The notes under the pieces are model-generated. The model ran no database searches, was not told the origin of the DNA, and saw nothing but the letters and a program-made list of their open reading frames with translations. From positions 310,001 through 374,000 of the forward strand of contig CANXME010002409.1 of the NCBI GenBank assembly GCA_948144175.1: DNA of 64,000 bases. Reading direction: 5' to 3'. Below are positions 9,903 to 22,656 of this stretch, in pieces. The translations under genes were made by a program, and so were the position numbers. This stretch comes from Closterium sp. NIES-65 (lineage: Eukaryota > Streptophyta > Zygnematophyceae > Desmidiales > Closteriaceae). How positions within the stretch are numbered: position 1 is the first letter of the stretch; every line of letters starts with the position of its first letter.

Positions 9903-11665
9903 GGCCCCGAAAAATACCTTCAGATAGGAGCCGACTTTTGCAAAGCCGTTCGTAGGCCGGCAGCAGCGATAGTCACCATGGTCGACCCCATAGCTGATGC
10001 GGGTGTAGCGGACACCTTGGAGACACGCTTGGCTGATGCGAGGAAACGCCACGCGGATGGTGAGTATGGGACGATCCTCTTGTTGATCGTTGAGTTGGGC
10101 ATCCGGTCGTAGTGGACGGCGGAACACCGTTCCCGTCTTGCATCTCCTCGACCGGTGCGCAACGAAGGTGGCGTCGACCACGAGGTCGACGGTGGTGCAC
10201 GAGTCAGCGGGAGCGAAGGCACGAAGCAGAGAGGGGTGATCAAGGTCGACGGTGGTGTCGCAGAATCCAGGCGCGAGTGTAGCGGTCGACGGCGGCTGCA
10301 GGCAGCTTGCGCGCCGACGTCGATGTTCAACGTCGCTCTCCTCTACGAAGCGGTGGAGAACTCTCGCCGACGACGCATGTGACTCCAGGCGGGATTGCAC
10401 CGGTGTATGGCTTCAAATTCTCGCCGGACCGGACCACCGTCGCACCGCTGCAAGGTCGACGAGACCTCATCACCTAGAGGGAGTTGATAGAACCTCAGCT
10501 GGAGGTCGCTGGGCTGAAGGGCTTTGCCAACGGCACCATTCCAATTCCGCGCGAGGAGGATGTCGAGCTGTGCAGGGAGTTTTGTTCTGCGCACCTGCTC
10601 ACCTTCATGGTCATCTCGAGGTGCTGCTCGCCAGTGGTGCAGCTAGCGCTCAGGAGCTGTCGAGAGTGATTGGATGCTGGTCACCAGGCATGGAACTTCA
10701 TAATGTCGACGTACTAGGCCAGAGACGACCTGTACATCGGACAACTGGATGAGAAGATGACTCATATTTGTTTGGGCGAGCAGGAGTCGGCGACGGACTA
10801 CTGCAACCGAGCTCGACGGATCCTAGCTGAGATGAGGATGGCGGGCGCCGAATACTCGACGGCGTCCTACATCACCCACGTCCTCAAGGGACTGCCGCGC
10901 AGCTACAACCTCATGAAGCGGATTACGATGGTGCCCAGCACACGTGAGTCCCTCGACGAGGACTCCCTTACCAGCTACATCCTCCAAGATGAGGCAATGC
11001 AGGAGGCAGAGCAGCCCACGGAGCTCCTTCCACAGGCGAGTTACGATGGACCGACGAAGCCGAATCGTCAGCGGGAGCAGTGCGGGAAGCCAGGCGGAGG
11101 TGGTAGCAGAGGTGGGCGGTCGACGAAGGACATCGACGAGAAGAGGTCGACGCGGAACAAGGGTCGACGAGGTGGTGGTCGACGGCGGGAGTGCTGGATC
11201 TGCGGCGACCCCGACCATCTCTCCTTCGAGTGCCCCGACCGTGAGGACAGCGACGAAGACGACAGCAAGGGAGGCCGCGGTCAATCGGCCAGTCATCACC
11301 CCCGTCGTGATGCAAAGCCACGCAAGGAAAAGCAGACGTCAAAGAAGGCCTCGTCGACGAAGGACGTCAACAGCTCCAGCGACAAAGGCCGAGGCGACGG
11401 AGAGGCTTCGTGCTCGATGGTCGGCGTCGTGGAGGCGGCGGTCTTTCTGGCGCCTGAGGCTGGCGAGGACTTCCAGGCGGTGGCGGCAGCTGTGCAGACC
11501 AACCCGATGGCAGTGCTACTCGACAACGGGTGCTCCCACCACCTGATGGGGACGAAGGCGGTCTTCGTTGACATGGCACCGAGCGACGATGTGAAGCATG
11601 TGCGCGGATTCAACGGGGCGCTACAGCCTGTCGAGGGTCGCGGAACCGTTGCTCTGCAAGGGGAG
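9891..11665 (+). pseudogene. CopC gag and protease region (fossil)
   Basis: Gag-like sequence (GEQESATDYCNRARRILAEM, VLKGLPRSYN) is followed by a basic region and a standard CCHC zinc knuckle, CWICGDPDHLSFEC (11192-11233). The aspartic protease signature is VLLDNGCSHHLMG (about 11510-11550). These parts would form the nucleocapsid and process the polyprotein. The coding sequence stops being contiguous at 11665, where CopD is inserted; the next domain lies on the other side at 19038. Broken. Confidence 0.8.
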
Positions 11666-11796
11666 TGAGAAAATGAGAACGAGAATGAATGAACTATGAA
11701 TGAAATGAGTACAAGTACTAACCCTAATTGGGTTGTACCCCTTGTGGGCTACCCCACTATAGCCTACACAATATGCAAAAGCTATATGTTATGACA
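11666..11796 (-). repeat. CopD 3' LTR
   Basis: 131 bp, minus strand TGTCATAACATATAG...CATTTTCTCA. One mismatch to the 5' LTR at 18907-19037. Confidence 0.92.
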
Positions 11797-12010
11797 CACC
11801 CCCATAGGCAAAGTGGGGGAGAACAAGGGGTCTCAAGACCAGTCAAGCACAACAAAGCAAAGCAAGCTCAGGGTGGATCACGAAGTCACCACACAGTCCG
11901 AGCACAAGGTCAAGGCCACAAGGCCAGTTCACATGCAGGGGTAGACATATATATATAAGGCTAAACAAGCAAGAGCAGGTATATATATATATGCAAGAGT
12001 ACAAACAAGG
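11797..12010 (-). other. CopD polypurine tract and 3' UTR
   Basis: Minus-strand purine tract ATGGGGGTG abuts the LTR. Upstream is about 200 bp without coding signal, including a short AT dinucleotide run (11946-11990). Confidence 0.65.
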
Positions 12011-15000
12011 TCAAGAGGTGAGCAAGTGAGGCAAGACTGGGACAAGTCCCAGCTGAGTGCAGAAGCGCTGATGATCACAAGGCGGAAGTGCCTTGGTGAA
12101 AACATCAGCAGTGTTGGCCTCAGAGGCCACGTACGCAAGTCGCAACTGACCACGCTGCTGCAGCTTACGAGCAAGAAAGTAGCGGAGAGCAATGTGCTTC
12201 ATTCTGTGCTCCAGGCGCTGCTCTCGACACAAGGCCAGCATGGCCTTGTTGTCTACGTACAGCACTGGAGGAGAACGAGGCGACTCTCCAAGGTCGGTCA
12301 GCAGGTAGGTGAGCCAGCGAAGCTCCTGTGCAGCCATGGCCCCGGCGTAGATCTCAGCCTTAGAATTGGAGCCGAGAACAGAAGACGAGCGAGTAGCCCG
12401 CCACGAAACAGAGCCGGAACCAAGACTGAAGGTGTAACCCTGGGACGACCGCTGAGTAGCCTGGTCGTCAGCCCAAGAAGCGTCCGCGTGCCCAGTGAGG
12501 ACGACTGGACTCCGCCCTCCAAGCACTAGCCCCATGCCCGAAGTACTGCACAAGTAGCGCAAAACCCTCTTCGCTGCAGCCATGTGCTCTGGTCTGTGTC
12601 TCCCAGGAGCAACATAGCGTGCAAGAATGCTAAGAGGGTATGCAAGGTCAGGTCGTGTGCAGGTCATCAGGTACATGAGGCAGCCAACAAGCTCTGGGTA
12701 CGGGCCACTCGACTCTACGGACTCATCCGAAGGCAGAGCTAAGAGCGAGTGGCGAGTAGACAGAGGAGTGGCCTGAGGCGAGGAGTACGTGAAGTCGAAG
12801 CGCTGAAGGACTTGCTGCACCATGTGTGACTAGGTCAAGGTAATGGTGCGGCGTGCTCTGTCCCGGGTGATCTGCAAGCCAAGGTAGCTGCGCAGTTCAC
12901 CCAGGTCTGTGCACATGTGTCTCTTCTGCAGCTCGGACTTCACGTAGGCGAGTCCAGCAGTGTACGCTGTGGCAAAGACCAAGTCGTCGACGTACACGAG
13001 GATGTAGAACGGCGGCAAAGAGGTGTCGGTGCGCAGAAACAACGACGGGTCAGCAGTAGAGGGAGCAAACCCAAGAGCCGCAAGCGTAGTCCTCAGTGTG
13101 TCGTGCCACTCACGTGGTGCCTGGCGGAGACCGTAGACTGGCCGTCGGAGGCTCCAGTGGGTGCCAGGAGGGAAAGTCCCAGTGAAGCCAGGTGGACGGC
13201 GCAGCCAGATCTCCTCGTGCAGGCTACCCTGCAAGAAAGCAGTGCTGAAGTCAAGAGAGTGAAGCTCGTAGTCGCGCTGAGCGGCTATGTGCAGCAGCAC
13301 CCGAAGAGTGGTCATCTTCGGGGTGGGAGAGAAGGTCTGAAAGTAGTCAACTCCCTGCAGCTGACTGAAACCACGAGCGACGTACCACGCCTTGAAGACA
13401 GGTGGAGAACCCGGCGGCCGCTTCACCCTGAAGATCCACATGCCACTGACGATGTTCGCCCCAGGAGGGGGAACCGCGTCAACGTAGGTGCCTGTGGACT
13501 TCCAGGAAGCCATCTCTGCATCCATAGCTGCCTGCCACAGAGAGGAGTAGGGACCCTCTACGGCCTCCGCGTAAGAGCGCGGAGTCGGGATGTCTAGTGC
13601 ATCCGGGTCTCCCTCAGGGGCAAGAAGTACGGACGCGAGATGAGGTAAAGCAGTAGCCAGACACTGGAACTCTTCCTGCCTGTCCTCAAGGATGTCCGTG
13701 CCAAGAGCACACTCACCCCCGACGGACGGAGGAAAGACAGACACAGACTCAGCAACAAGGCTAGGAGCGTAGTCTAGACAACAGCGAGCAGCAAAGTCGA
13801 CGAGCTCAGCAACAAGAGCAGACGCAGCAGTGGTCTCAAAAGAGGGGTCAGTGACGACAGTAGCAAGGAGACGCGTGACAGTAGGACTGGCAGCACGACG
13901 AGTGTCTGACTCCGGGTCGGCCAGCGCAGGGAGAGAGGACTCAGGAGGAGAAGGCAAAGGGGCACGGAGCGGAGCAGTGGACGGACGCAGAGACATCCGG
14001 TGCGTGCCCGGGACAGGAGGAGGACGCTGACGCGAACCGCGACCACTAGCGCGAGAAGCACGAACAGGCGACGCGGGACGAGACGCAGGCTCACGACGCT
14101 CAGCAAGACCTCCAGTAGGACCAGTGTAAGGAGAGGGAGAAGGCAGAGGGGAGGCGGGCTCTAATTGTGACTGAGACTGGACAGGCGGTGGACACTCTAG
14201 AGGAGGAGAAAGACCAAGAACGCGGAACGAAGTACGGCCGAGGCCGCGCGGCAACTCTAGACACAGCAGGGACAGCACCAGCACCCTCAGCGGCAGCACC
14301 AGCGCCAACAGCACCTCCAGCTGCAGGACCTCCAGCAGCACCAGCAGCACCCGCAGCAGGACCACCGCCAGGACGGAGAGCAATAGACTCAGCACCAACA
14401 CCCTCAGCAGCTCTAGCTCCAGTCGGACCCGCAGGCTCAGCAGCTCCGGGACCGGCGGCACCAGTACCCTCAGCGGCCGAAGAAGCTCCAGCTCCAGCAG
14501 TACGGCTCCAGCGGCGAGTAAACCACTCGCGCAGCTCCTGTGGAGGGGCTCCCGCCGAGACAGAGCACCCGGAGAACCTCCAGACTCAGCACCGCCAGAC
14601 GCCACAAGGGGAGGTCCAGCGACCGCAGGCTCCGCAACTCCAGGCTCAGCAGCTCCAGACGCAGTACCCCCTGGTTCAGCAATCCCAGGCTCAGCACCCC
14701 CACGCTCAGCACCCCCAAGCCCAGCACCCCCAGTCGCAGTACCTCCAGGCTCAGCACCCCCAGTCGCAGCACCCCCAGACTCAGCACCCCCAGGCTCAGC
14801 ACCCACGCGCGCAGCACCCCCAGAGTCAGCACCCCCAGGCCCCGCACCCACAGCAGTACCAGAGTCACCAGTAACCTTGACCGGCTCGACTGCGTCTACC
14901 TGGGACACACCTGAAGGGGCAGTACCCTGTGGGGGAAGGGGGTCTACCGGGGGGGACCTGGCACGAGGAAGTGCGGCGGCGGGGGGAGGGAAGGAGTGCG

Positions 15001-17905
15001 GTAGGGGAAGAGGCGGTAGAAGGGGACTAACTCGTCGAACGTGACGTCCTGGGAGGACAGAACACGACGAGAGGAGGGGTGGTAGAACTGCCACCCTGGT
15101 GCGTCAGGGGGGAAGCCAAGGAAGACACAGGGAGCAGCACGAGGGGACAGCTTGTCCGCAGACAAGTCGCGGACAAACGCCCGAGATCCCCAGACACGGA
15201 ACGCAGACGCATCACCGACCTTCCCCGTCCACATTAGAGCTGGGGAGGTCTCCGGCCGGGAGACCCTGGGGTGAAGGTTGATCTGATGCGCCGCGTACTG
15301 AACCGCAAACGGCCACAGAAAATGGGGGGCAGCCGCATGCATCATGGACGTACGAGCGACGTCCATGACCATGCCAATGCGGCGCTCACCAATCCCATTT
15401 TGGTGTGGGAAGTCCAGAAGCGTGAAGGTCTGGCGGATTCCTTGCGCACGACAGTAGGCTCGCAGAAGGCCAGAGGAGAACTCTCCGCCTCGGTCAGAGT
15501 GCAGACGCAGAACAGGAAAGTCTGAGCCGAAGCTCCTCCTGAGTTGGAGACTAGCTGCGCAGATCCAGTCGATCAACACCGCAGTGACATCACCCTTGCT
15601 GCACAAGGGGAAGACTGTGGTGTAACGCGAGTAGTCGTCAACCACCAGCAGGAAGTAGCGCTCGTGACCCTGTCCACGGACGCGGGCCGGGCCCCACACG
15701 TCCATGTGAAGCGTCTGCAGCGGAGCCTCTGTCGGGGGAAACTGAGAGGAGTGAGGGGCAGCGCGGAGCCGCCCCTCGACACAGGGGACACAGGAAGGAC
15801 CAGGCCCCGAAGGAAGGGGAGGGAGGGACTGGGGGAGACCAGAGACCAGGACACAGGAGGCCATGCCCCGAAGACGAGGCAGGGAGGGGTGACCAAGACG
15901 GTGGTGCCACAGGAGAGTCTCGTGAGACAGGAGGCGACACGAGCAGGGGGCAGACTCAGGTCCAGACCTGGACGCAGCAGCAAACACCTGACCTGACGCA
16001 GCTACCTGGCCAGACGCAGAGACAGGAGGAGACGCAGTGGTCATGGTGTAGAGACTCGACCCCGGCCTGCGTGAAAACGTGGCCAGGTGTGGGCCTGTGC
16101 GGGCATCCGAGCAGTGGGTCACCCGCTGACTCGCAGGAGTGAACAGGTGAACCCCCGCATCCTACAGGTCAGCACCACTCACCAAGTTCGTTGAGAACGA
16201 GGGGAGGTACAGACCAGACAAGGTGCCCGAGAGGGCAGCCTAACACGGGAGGACTGTGGAGAAGTTAGAGAGGACAGGACCCGCAGAGGGGTCAGCCAGG
16301 AAGACTGCAACCGGCCGACCAAGCGGCGTGAGTGTGGTGCGGTCTCGAAAGAAGGAGCGAGAAGCCCCCGAGTCAAGCGTGAAGGTGAGGGAGGCCGAAG
16401 CCGACGCAGTACCTGAGAGCGCAGCGTCACCAGTACCTGAGGGCGCGGACGCGCTGGCACCAAAAGCAGCAGCCTCACAAGCACCTAGCGCAGCAGTACC
16501 TATGCCCGGGTCGGGCGGGAAACACCGGTAACAGTCACCCTCATCACTAATAGTCACAGCATACATGGCAGCAAGGATAGCATCAAAGTCAAGATCATAG
16601 ATAGCTACGCCTGCCCTAGACAGCTCTCCCCAGCGGGGGATCTCACTAGCCTCGGGGAACTGCTGACGCCAAGCGTCCGTCAGGCGGCCAAAGCAGCGCT
16701 GGGTGGGGTGGGCACCCCCACACTGCTCACCCGCGCGGTCGCCGGAGCGAAGGACGTAGGTGCACGGACCAAAACCCCCACCACGCTGACGCAACGTGTA
16801 CCACTCATGGAGCTGCTGAGGGGGGGGAATGTCCCGGGAACGCTGCTGCTGCTGCTGCTGCTGCTGGCGCTGACCACTACCAGAGCCGCTCCGCTGCGAG
16901 GCACCACCCCGACCAGCTCCACTTCCTCCGCCACCGCCGCCTCCACCGCCTCCACCACCGCCACTTCCGCTTCCACCGCTACAGCCGCCGCCGCCTCTGG
17001 CTCCACTGCCGCCACCACCACCACCACCTCCGCCACCACTCCCACCGCCACCCCCACTCCCTCCGCCGCCTCCACCGCCACCTCCACCACCCCCGCTAGC
17101 TCCACCCGCGCCCTTGCCTCCCTTGCCCTTGCGAGAGCGGCGTCTCCCGCTAGGGGCAGACGCCGCACCGACCGACTCAAGACCAAGTAGGCCGGCAGCA
17201 GCAGCAGAGGCGACAGAGGGCAACAGCGGGGAAGGGGAACACCCCTCAAAGATGGGGGTGCGAGGGTCACCACGAGAGGCTCCTATAGCGACTATGCTCT
17301 TCTCCGCTGCTAGGAGGGCCTTCTCTAGGAGGTCAACAGTGAGAGTGGTGGGATAGACTGAGAGAAAGTGGTCCCTGACTACGCGAAGGGAGTCAGGGAG
17401 GCGGGTGACTATGTAATAGAGAGTGATGTACATGGGGGGGGGGGTTCTTGGCGCAGAACTCAGCAGGCAGCGCGGCGCGGTAGCGAGTGTCACTAGTGCG
17501 GAGGTGCGTAATGAGGTCAGCAACTGTGGGAAATGCAGCAAGGTCAGGGAAGAGGTACGGTAGCATGAGGCGGCTCAGTGCAGCAGTGGCAGGGGAAGAG
17601 TAGCGCGCAACTACAGCGTCGTACAAGGTCTGAGCACTCTTGTACTGACTAAAGTGCGCGCGCCCAGTGGTAGGCAGGTGGCGACGCACAGCAAGACGTG
17701 CAGCAGCATCGCGGGTGGCCCACTGAGAGCGAACAGTGGGGTCAGCATCAGGAGCAGGGGCAGGAGAGGCGCCAGAGGTGAGGTCAAAGAGAGAAAGACC
17801 GTCCGCCATATCGCACTGTAAGAACAGCTGCAGGTCGTCGACCCAGACCTCAAAGTCAATGGCTCGACCCTCAGCGTCCAAAGCGAGGACACTAGGGGTA
17901 GCCAT
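12011..17905 (-). pseudogene. CopD gag-pol coding region (fossil)
   Basis: Gag starts at 17905 (MATPSVLALDAEGRAIDFE). Then come a glycine-rich stretch (about 16900-17110), a glutamine run (about 16845-16868), and a C-X13-C-X3-H-X4-C finger (about 16689-16766). Protease DSGASRSFF is near 16340-16375, GAG-pre-integrase (HHRLGHPSLPRLRG) near 15870-15910, and the integrase core (MDVWGPAR, HSDRGGEF, NGIGERRIG) at about 15370-15710. The repetitive linker (about 14100-14890, 15-bp CCCAGACTCAGCACC-like units) precedes RT ([10 protein letters not shown] near 13420; YVDDLVFAT near 12975-13000) and RNase H (HADASWADD near 12480; AEIYAGAMAAQELRW; ANTADVFTKAL). Broken fossil. Confidence 0.9.
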
Positions 17906-17939
17906 GACGACGGTAGACTAGCAGTACAAGCAGTAGGGG

Positions 17940-18840
17940 AAGGGCACGCACTGACAGAGAGGATGTGCTCACCGGACAGGGCTGCTCGGGCGGCCCCACT
18001 GTAGGGCGGCTCGGCGGCTGGGCGGCTCGGCTGCTGGGCGGCTCGGCGGCTCGGCTGCGGGGCGGCTCGACTGCTGGGCGGCTCGGCGGCTCGGCGGCTG
18101 GGCGGCTCGGCTGCACGGCGGCTCGGCTGGTGGGCGGCCGGGCGGCTCGGCGGCAGGGCGGCTCGGCTCCTCTGGTACAGGGCGGCGCGGCGGTCGGCGG
18201 CTCCGCCGCGCTGCTGCAGGAGGGGAGAGCGGCGGGGCCGCAGCAGACGGGCAGCGGGGCCCATTGACGTAGGGCGGCGGGGCCGGTGAGGTAGGGCGGC
18301 GGGGCCCTTGAAGTAGGGCGGCGGGACCGCAAGTGTAGGGCGGCGGGGCCGCAGCAGACGGGCGGCGGGGCCGTAGACGTAGGGCGGCGGGGCCGCTGAA
18401 ATAGGGCGGCGGGGCCCGTTGAAGTAGGGCGGCGGGGTCGCGAAGTGGGGCGGCGGGGCCGCAGCAGACGGGCGGCGGGGCCGGTGAAGAAGGGCGGCGG
18501 GGCCGCGAAGTGGGGCGGCGGGGCCGCAGCAGACGGGCGGCGGGGCCGCTTAATAAGGGCGGTAGGGCCGCGAAGTGGGGCGGCGGGGCCGCAGCAGACG
18601 GGCGGCGGGGCCGCTGAAGCAGGGCGGCGGGGCCGCGAAGTGAGGGCGGCGGGGCCGCAGGAGTAGGGCGGCGAGGCCGCAGTTAGGGCGGCGGGGTCGC
18701 GACGTAGGGCGGCGGGGCCGCGAATGCGGGTGGCGGGGCCACGCTAGTAGGTGGCGGGGCCGCACGAACGGGCGACGGGGCCGCTAAGGTAGGGAGGGCC
18801 GCTAGGGCGGCTCGACGAGGTGAGAGCGCGCTTCGGGCAG
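17940..18840. repeat. CopD leader: GC-rich minisatellite
   Basis: About 900 bp of leader: GGCGGCTCGG-type repeats at 18000-18180, then AGGGCGGCGGGGCCGC units with GCAGCAGACGG spacers at 18260-18730. Unit sequence and order differ from CopA and CopH leaders. No gene. Confidence 0.85.
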
Positions 18841-18885
18841 GAAAAAAAAATTCGAAATTTGGTGGGCCCTAGGCACAGTTCCCAC

Positions 18886-18906
18886 AGGGGAACCTGCTCG
18901 ATACCA
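18886..18906 (-). other. CopD primer binding site
   Basis: Minus strand TGGTATCGAGCAGGTTCC directly follows the 5' LTR. It is initiator-Met tRNA-like and identical to that of CopA over these bases. Confidence 0.8.
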
Positions 18907-19037
18907 TGAGAAAATGAGAACGAGAATGAATGAACTATGAATGAAATGAGTACAAGTACTAACCCTAATTGGGTTGTACCCCTTGTGGGCTACCCCACTA
19001 TAGCCTACACAATATGCAAAAGCTATATGTTCTGACA
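18907..19037 (-). repeat. CopD 5' LTR
   Basis: 131 bp, TGTCAGAACATATAG...CATTTTCTCA on the minus strand, adjoining the PBS. Confidence 0.92.
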
Positions 19038-22000
19038 GGTAGGACGGGAAGCAGGTCCTCATCCCCGAGGTGCTCTACGTTCTGGGCGTACAGGAGAACC
19101 TGCTATCAGCTGGCCAGCTAAAGGAGAATGGCGTGCAGTTGCAGAGCAACGGCGACGAGATGCTGCTCGTCGCTGCGAGCGGGCAGGTGCTCGGTCGAGC
19201 ACGCTACACCGGGCGAGTCCTCTTCACCAACCTTCGCCCCTGCTTGACGCAGTCACCGTCGACCGAGGTGGTGGCTCTGCGGACGATCGTCTCGGCGACA
19301 AAGACGTCACCCGATAGGATGCACGCGCGGCTCGTACACGTTAGCGTCAACACTATCAAAAGCTCGGCGAAGCATGATGTTACTACTGGGCTCGACATCA
19401 TGTCGTCGACCGAAGCAGACCCGCCGTGTGTCTTGTGCGTCGGAGGAAAGCTGGCGCGACACACCTTCCCCGACAAGGGCTCGGACGCCGAGGAGGCATT
19501 GGCTCTCGTGCACATTGACTTGTGCGGGCCATTTTGGGTGGCTGCCAAGGATGGCAGCCTGTACTTCCTGCTGCTGAAGGATCGCCATACTCGGTTTATA
19601 TGGGCAATGCCAGTCGCTAAGAAGAGCGACGTGCTGCGGGAGTTCGAGAAGTGGCTGGTGCTGGTGGAACGGTAGACGAAGAAGTCGGTGCTATCGCTTT
19701 GCTCCGATCGAGGAGGGGAGTTCCTTGGGAAGGCGTTCACCGAATTCGTCGACGAGAAGGGCATCGTCCAGGACCTGACGTGCCCTTACACTCCACAGTA
19801 GACCGGCATGGCTGAGCGGAAGATGCGCACGGTCGTCGAGTCCATGCGGACGATGCGGCTGCACATGGGCGTGTAGCACCACTGGTGGCACCTTGCTCTA
19901 CGACAAGCTATCTGGGTGTGCAACTGCTTGGAGCGGTTGACGACGCCACCGGGGACGACTCCGTACCAGCTGCTGACCGGGACGAAGCCCGACATTACGC
20001 TTGCGCGGGTATGGGGCTGCATAGTGAAGTTCATGATTCCTGAGCAGCAGCACGGTGGGAAGCTGGCACCGAAGGCTCGTTGGGGGCTTCACCTGGGTGT
20101 GTCGCAGGAGAGCAAGGGCTGGGAGGTGCTCGACCTGACCGACAACAAGGTGGTCACGTCAGTCGAGGTGATCTTCTACGAGACACTGTCGCTGGAGGTG
20201 TGGAAGGCAAAGTATGGGCCGGCGTCGGGGCGGACGCAGGCACACCCGCCGACGGATACCTCAACGGCGACGATTTCGTTGCTCGCTGAAGACGTTGAGC
20301 CTGTTGATGAGGATGTTATGGAGGTTCTTCCCCCTCCCCCTGTTCATGCTCCTCCGTTCCCCGTCGCAGATCGGCCTGTGTCGGCACCTGTGTCGACCAC
20401 CGACAATGCGGGGAGCCTTGAGGCGTCGCCTGTGGCGCTGGCCCATGGCATCACCGGCAGTCGACAAGGCGCTAAGCTCGTCGACCAGGATGGGAAGCCG
20501 TCGACGACAGGGGAGCAGCAGAAAAGGGGAGCCGGTCGAACAGGAAGCAACAGCAGCGGTGCAGCCGACAGGGGAGCAGCAGCCGGGGCGGTCCACACGG
20601 GAGCTGTCGAAGTCAACAGCAGGCGAGCAGCCAGTCGAAGGGTCGAAGCAGCTGGTCGACGATGAGGACGTCGACAAGGAAGGGGAGCAGTCGGTGGGTG
20701 AGGAGTCCACCGACAGCGATGCGGTGGAAGTGCCGATCACGAAGCCTGAGCTGCGACGTACAGGTCGAGCTCGACGACCGCCAGAGCGGCTGAGCTTCCA
20801 AACCCACCTACCGCCAGCTGCCTTCACCACGGTGTACGACGAGATCGACGACAACCTGTTGTAGGATGACGCCGAGAAGGATGAAGACCTCCCGGAGCTC
20901 GACCCTGACATGCATGCTGACCCCGAACACCGCTAGGACATCGCCACGATGATGGTGAAGGAGGCGCTGTCGAGCTGGAAGGGCAAGGCGGTGAAGGCTG
21001 CCATGGAAGAAGAGATCCGTAGCCTCATCGGTATGGGGACTTGGGAGCTGGTCGAACGCCCACGTGGGGTGAACATCATGAAAAACCGGTGGGTGCTGAC
21101 GACCAAGTACCGCATCGACAACACCGTCGAGCGCGAGAAGGCGAGGCTGGTCGTGAAGGGGTTCACGCAGGTGTACGGCGCCAACTATGACGAGACGTAC
21201 TCGCCGCTGAGCAGCTACGTCACGCTGAGGATCTTCCTCAGCATCGTCGCTGTCCTCGACCTCCACCTGATGCAGCTTGACATGAAGAACGCTTTCCTGC
21301 AGAGCAAGCTCGACAGGGTGCTCTACATGTACCAGCCGGACTACTTCAACGACGGGACCGGCCGGGTGTGTAAGCTGCTGAAGAGCCTCTATGGGCTGAA
21401 GAAGTCGCCGCTGCTGTGGTACAGGACTCTCGACAGTGTGCTGCTGGGCGCTGGCTGGAAGAAGAGCCAGGTCGACAAGGTGCTCTACTTCAAGGCCGGC
21501 GACGACGGAGTGATGTGCTGGATGCTGGTGTACGTCGACGACCTGCTCGCCGCCAGCAGCAACACCGCAATGCTGAATGAACTGAAGGAGCTGCTGGAGG
21601 CCGCCTTCGAGCTGCGTGAGATCTCGCCGGTGGTGAAGTACCTTGGGCTGGAGATCGTGCGCGATAGGCCAGCCAGGAAGCTGTGGCTGCACCAGCAGGG
21701 CTACGCTGACAAGCTGCGCAGGCGCTTCATTGACCAGGAGCAGGGCGGTCGAGTCCCGAAGACGCCGGTCTCGGTTGACGCCTACGCTCAGCTGACGTTC
21801 GACAACGAGGAGGCTCAGGAGCACGAGGAGGAGGAGTATCGGCAGAAGGTTGGCTCGCTGCAGTTCACGGCGACGACAACAAGGCCGGACATTGCGGTCG
21901 CGTGCAGCAAGCTGGGGAGCGGCCTCACAATGAGGAGCCACCAGCATTGGCGCGAGGTCGACCCTGCCTCGCCTACCTTGCCAACACCCCCGACACCGCT

Positions 22001-22527
22001 GTGCAGTTCGGCGGTGGATCAGAATCGTTGGAGCTGATCGGCTAAGTCGATGCCGACGACGCAAGCGGACAAGCACGGGAGGCTACATGTTCGTCTACGG
22101 AAGGGCCGCCGTCTCCTGGTCGAGATCGCGCATCAAGTGCGCGACATTGTTATGGTCTGAGTCGGAGTACGTGGCGACCACGGATGCCGGCAAGGAGGGG
22201 CGTCGACTTCGCTTCCTCCTTGCGGAATTCAAGCTGCTCGACGCTGGGAAGCCGACCATCCTCCGCGTCGACAACAAGTCGGCAGTCACGGTCGCTGAGG
22301 GCTTGGGGCTGACGGGCAACCTCAAGCACATGGAGCGACGCTACGCTTGGCTGCAGCACATGGTGAGGCGCGGGAAATTCGTGCTGAAGTACATCTCGAC
22401 CACCGAGCAGCCGGCGGACTTCATGACGAAGGCGCTGTATTTTCCAGCTTTCAACCGGTGCTCTGTCGCTATCGACCAAGTTTGTCTGTCCGACGTCGGC
22501 GACGGCGACGATGAGGTGCAGCAGTAG
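19038..22527 (+). pseudogene. CopC integrase, RT and RNase H region (fossil)
   Basis: GAG-pre-integrase (about 19290-19470, including CVLCVGGKLARH) leads into the integrase core (LVHIDLCGPF near 19506-19535). The integrase C-terminus (TPYQLLTGTKPDI, VWGCIVKFM) is at about 19955-20210. An acidic/basic linker runs to about 20930. RT spans about 20950-21760 (LDMKNAFLQSKLD; LYGLKKSPLLWY; YVDD at 21531-21542). RNase H spans about 21880-22500 (WSESEYVATTDAGKE; VDNKSAVTVAEGLGLTGN; TTEQPADFMTKAL). Typical copia order PR-IN-RT-RH. Broken, several breaks. Confidence 0.87.
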
Positions 22528-22646
22528 GTGTCATGCCCTTCTGCACAGCTGGTGCGGTGACGGCGTGCTATGTGTGGGGTGCACGCTGAGGACGAGTTTT
22601 CTCCGTGGAATACTGCCGTGTAGGCTGGATGCCCAAGCGTGAGCGC

Positions 22647-22656
22647 GACAGGGGAA
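22647..22656 (+). other. CopC polypurine tract
   Basis: GCGACAGGGGAA ends directly at the LTR start TGTTAAC (22657), the expected place for a plus-strand priming tract. Confidence 0.6.

Larger units (their letters stand above)
11666..19037 (-). mobile_element. CopD: young copia element nested in CopC
   Basis: Complete in outline: 3' LTR 11666-11796, PPT and 3' UTR 11797-12010, coding region about 12011-17905, GC-rich leader about 17940-18840, PBS 18886-18906 and 5' LTR 18907-19037. The two 131-bp LTRs differ at a single position by eye, so the insertion is recent. It is flanked by GGGAG (11661-11665) and GGTAG (19038-19042), a 5-bp target duplication with one difference, and CopC coding sequence continues on both sides. 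Despite its youth the coding region is broken, with about four or five breaks. Confidence 0.92.
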
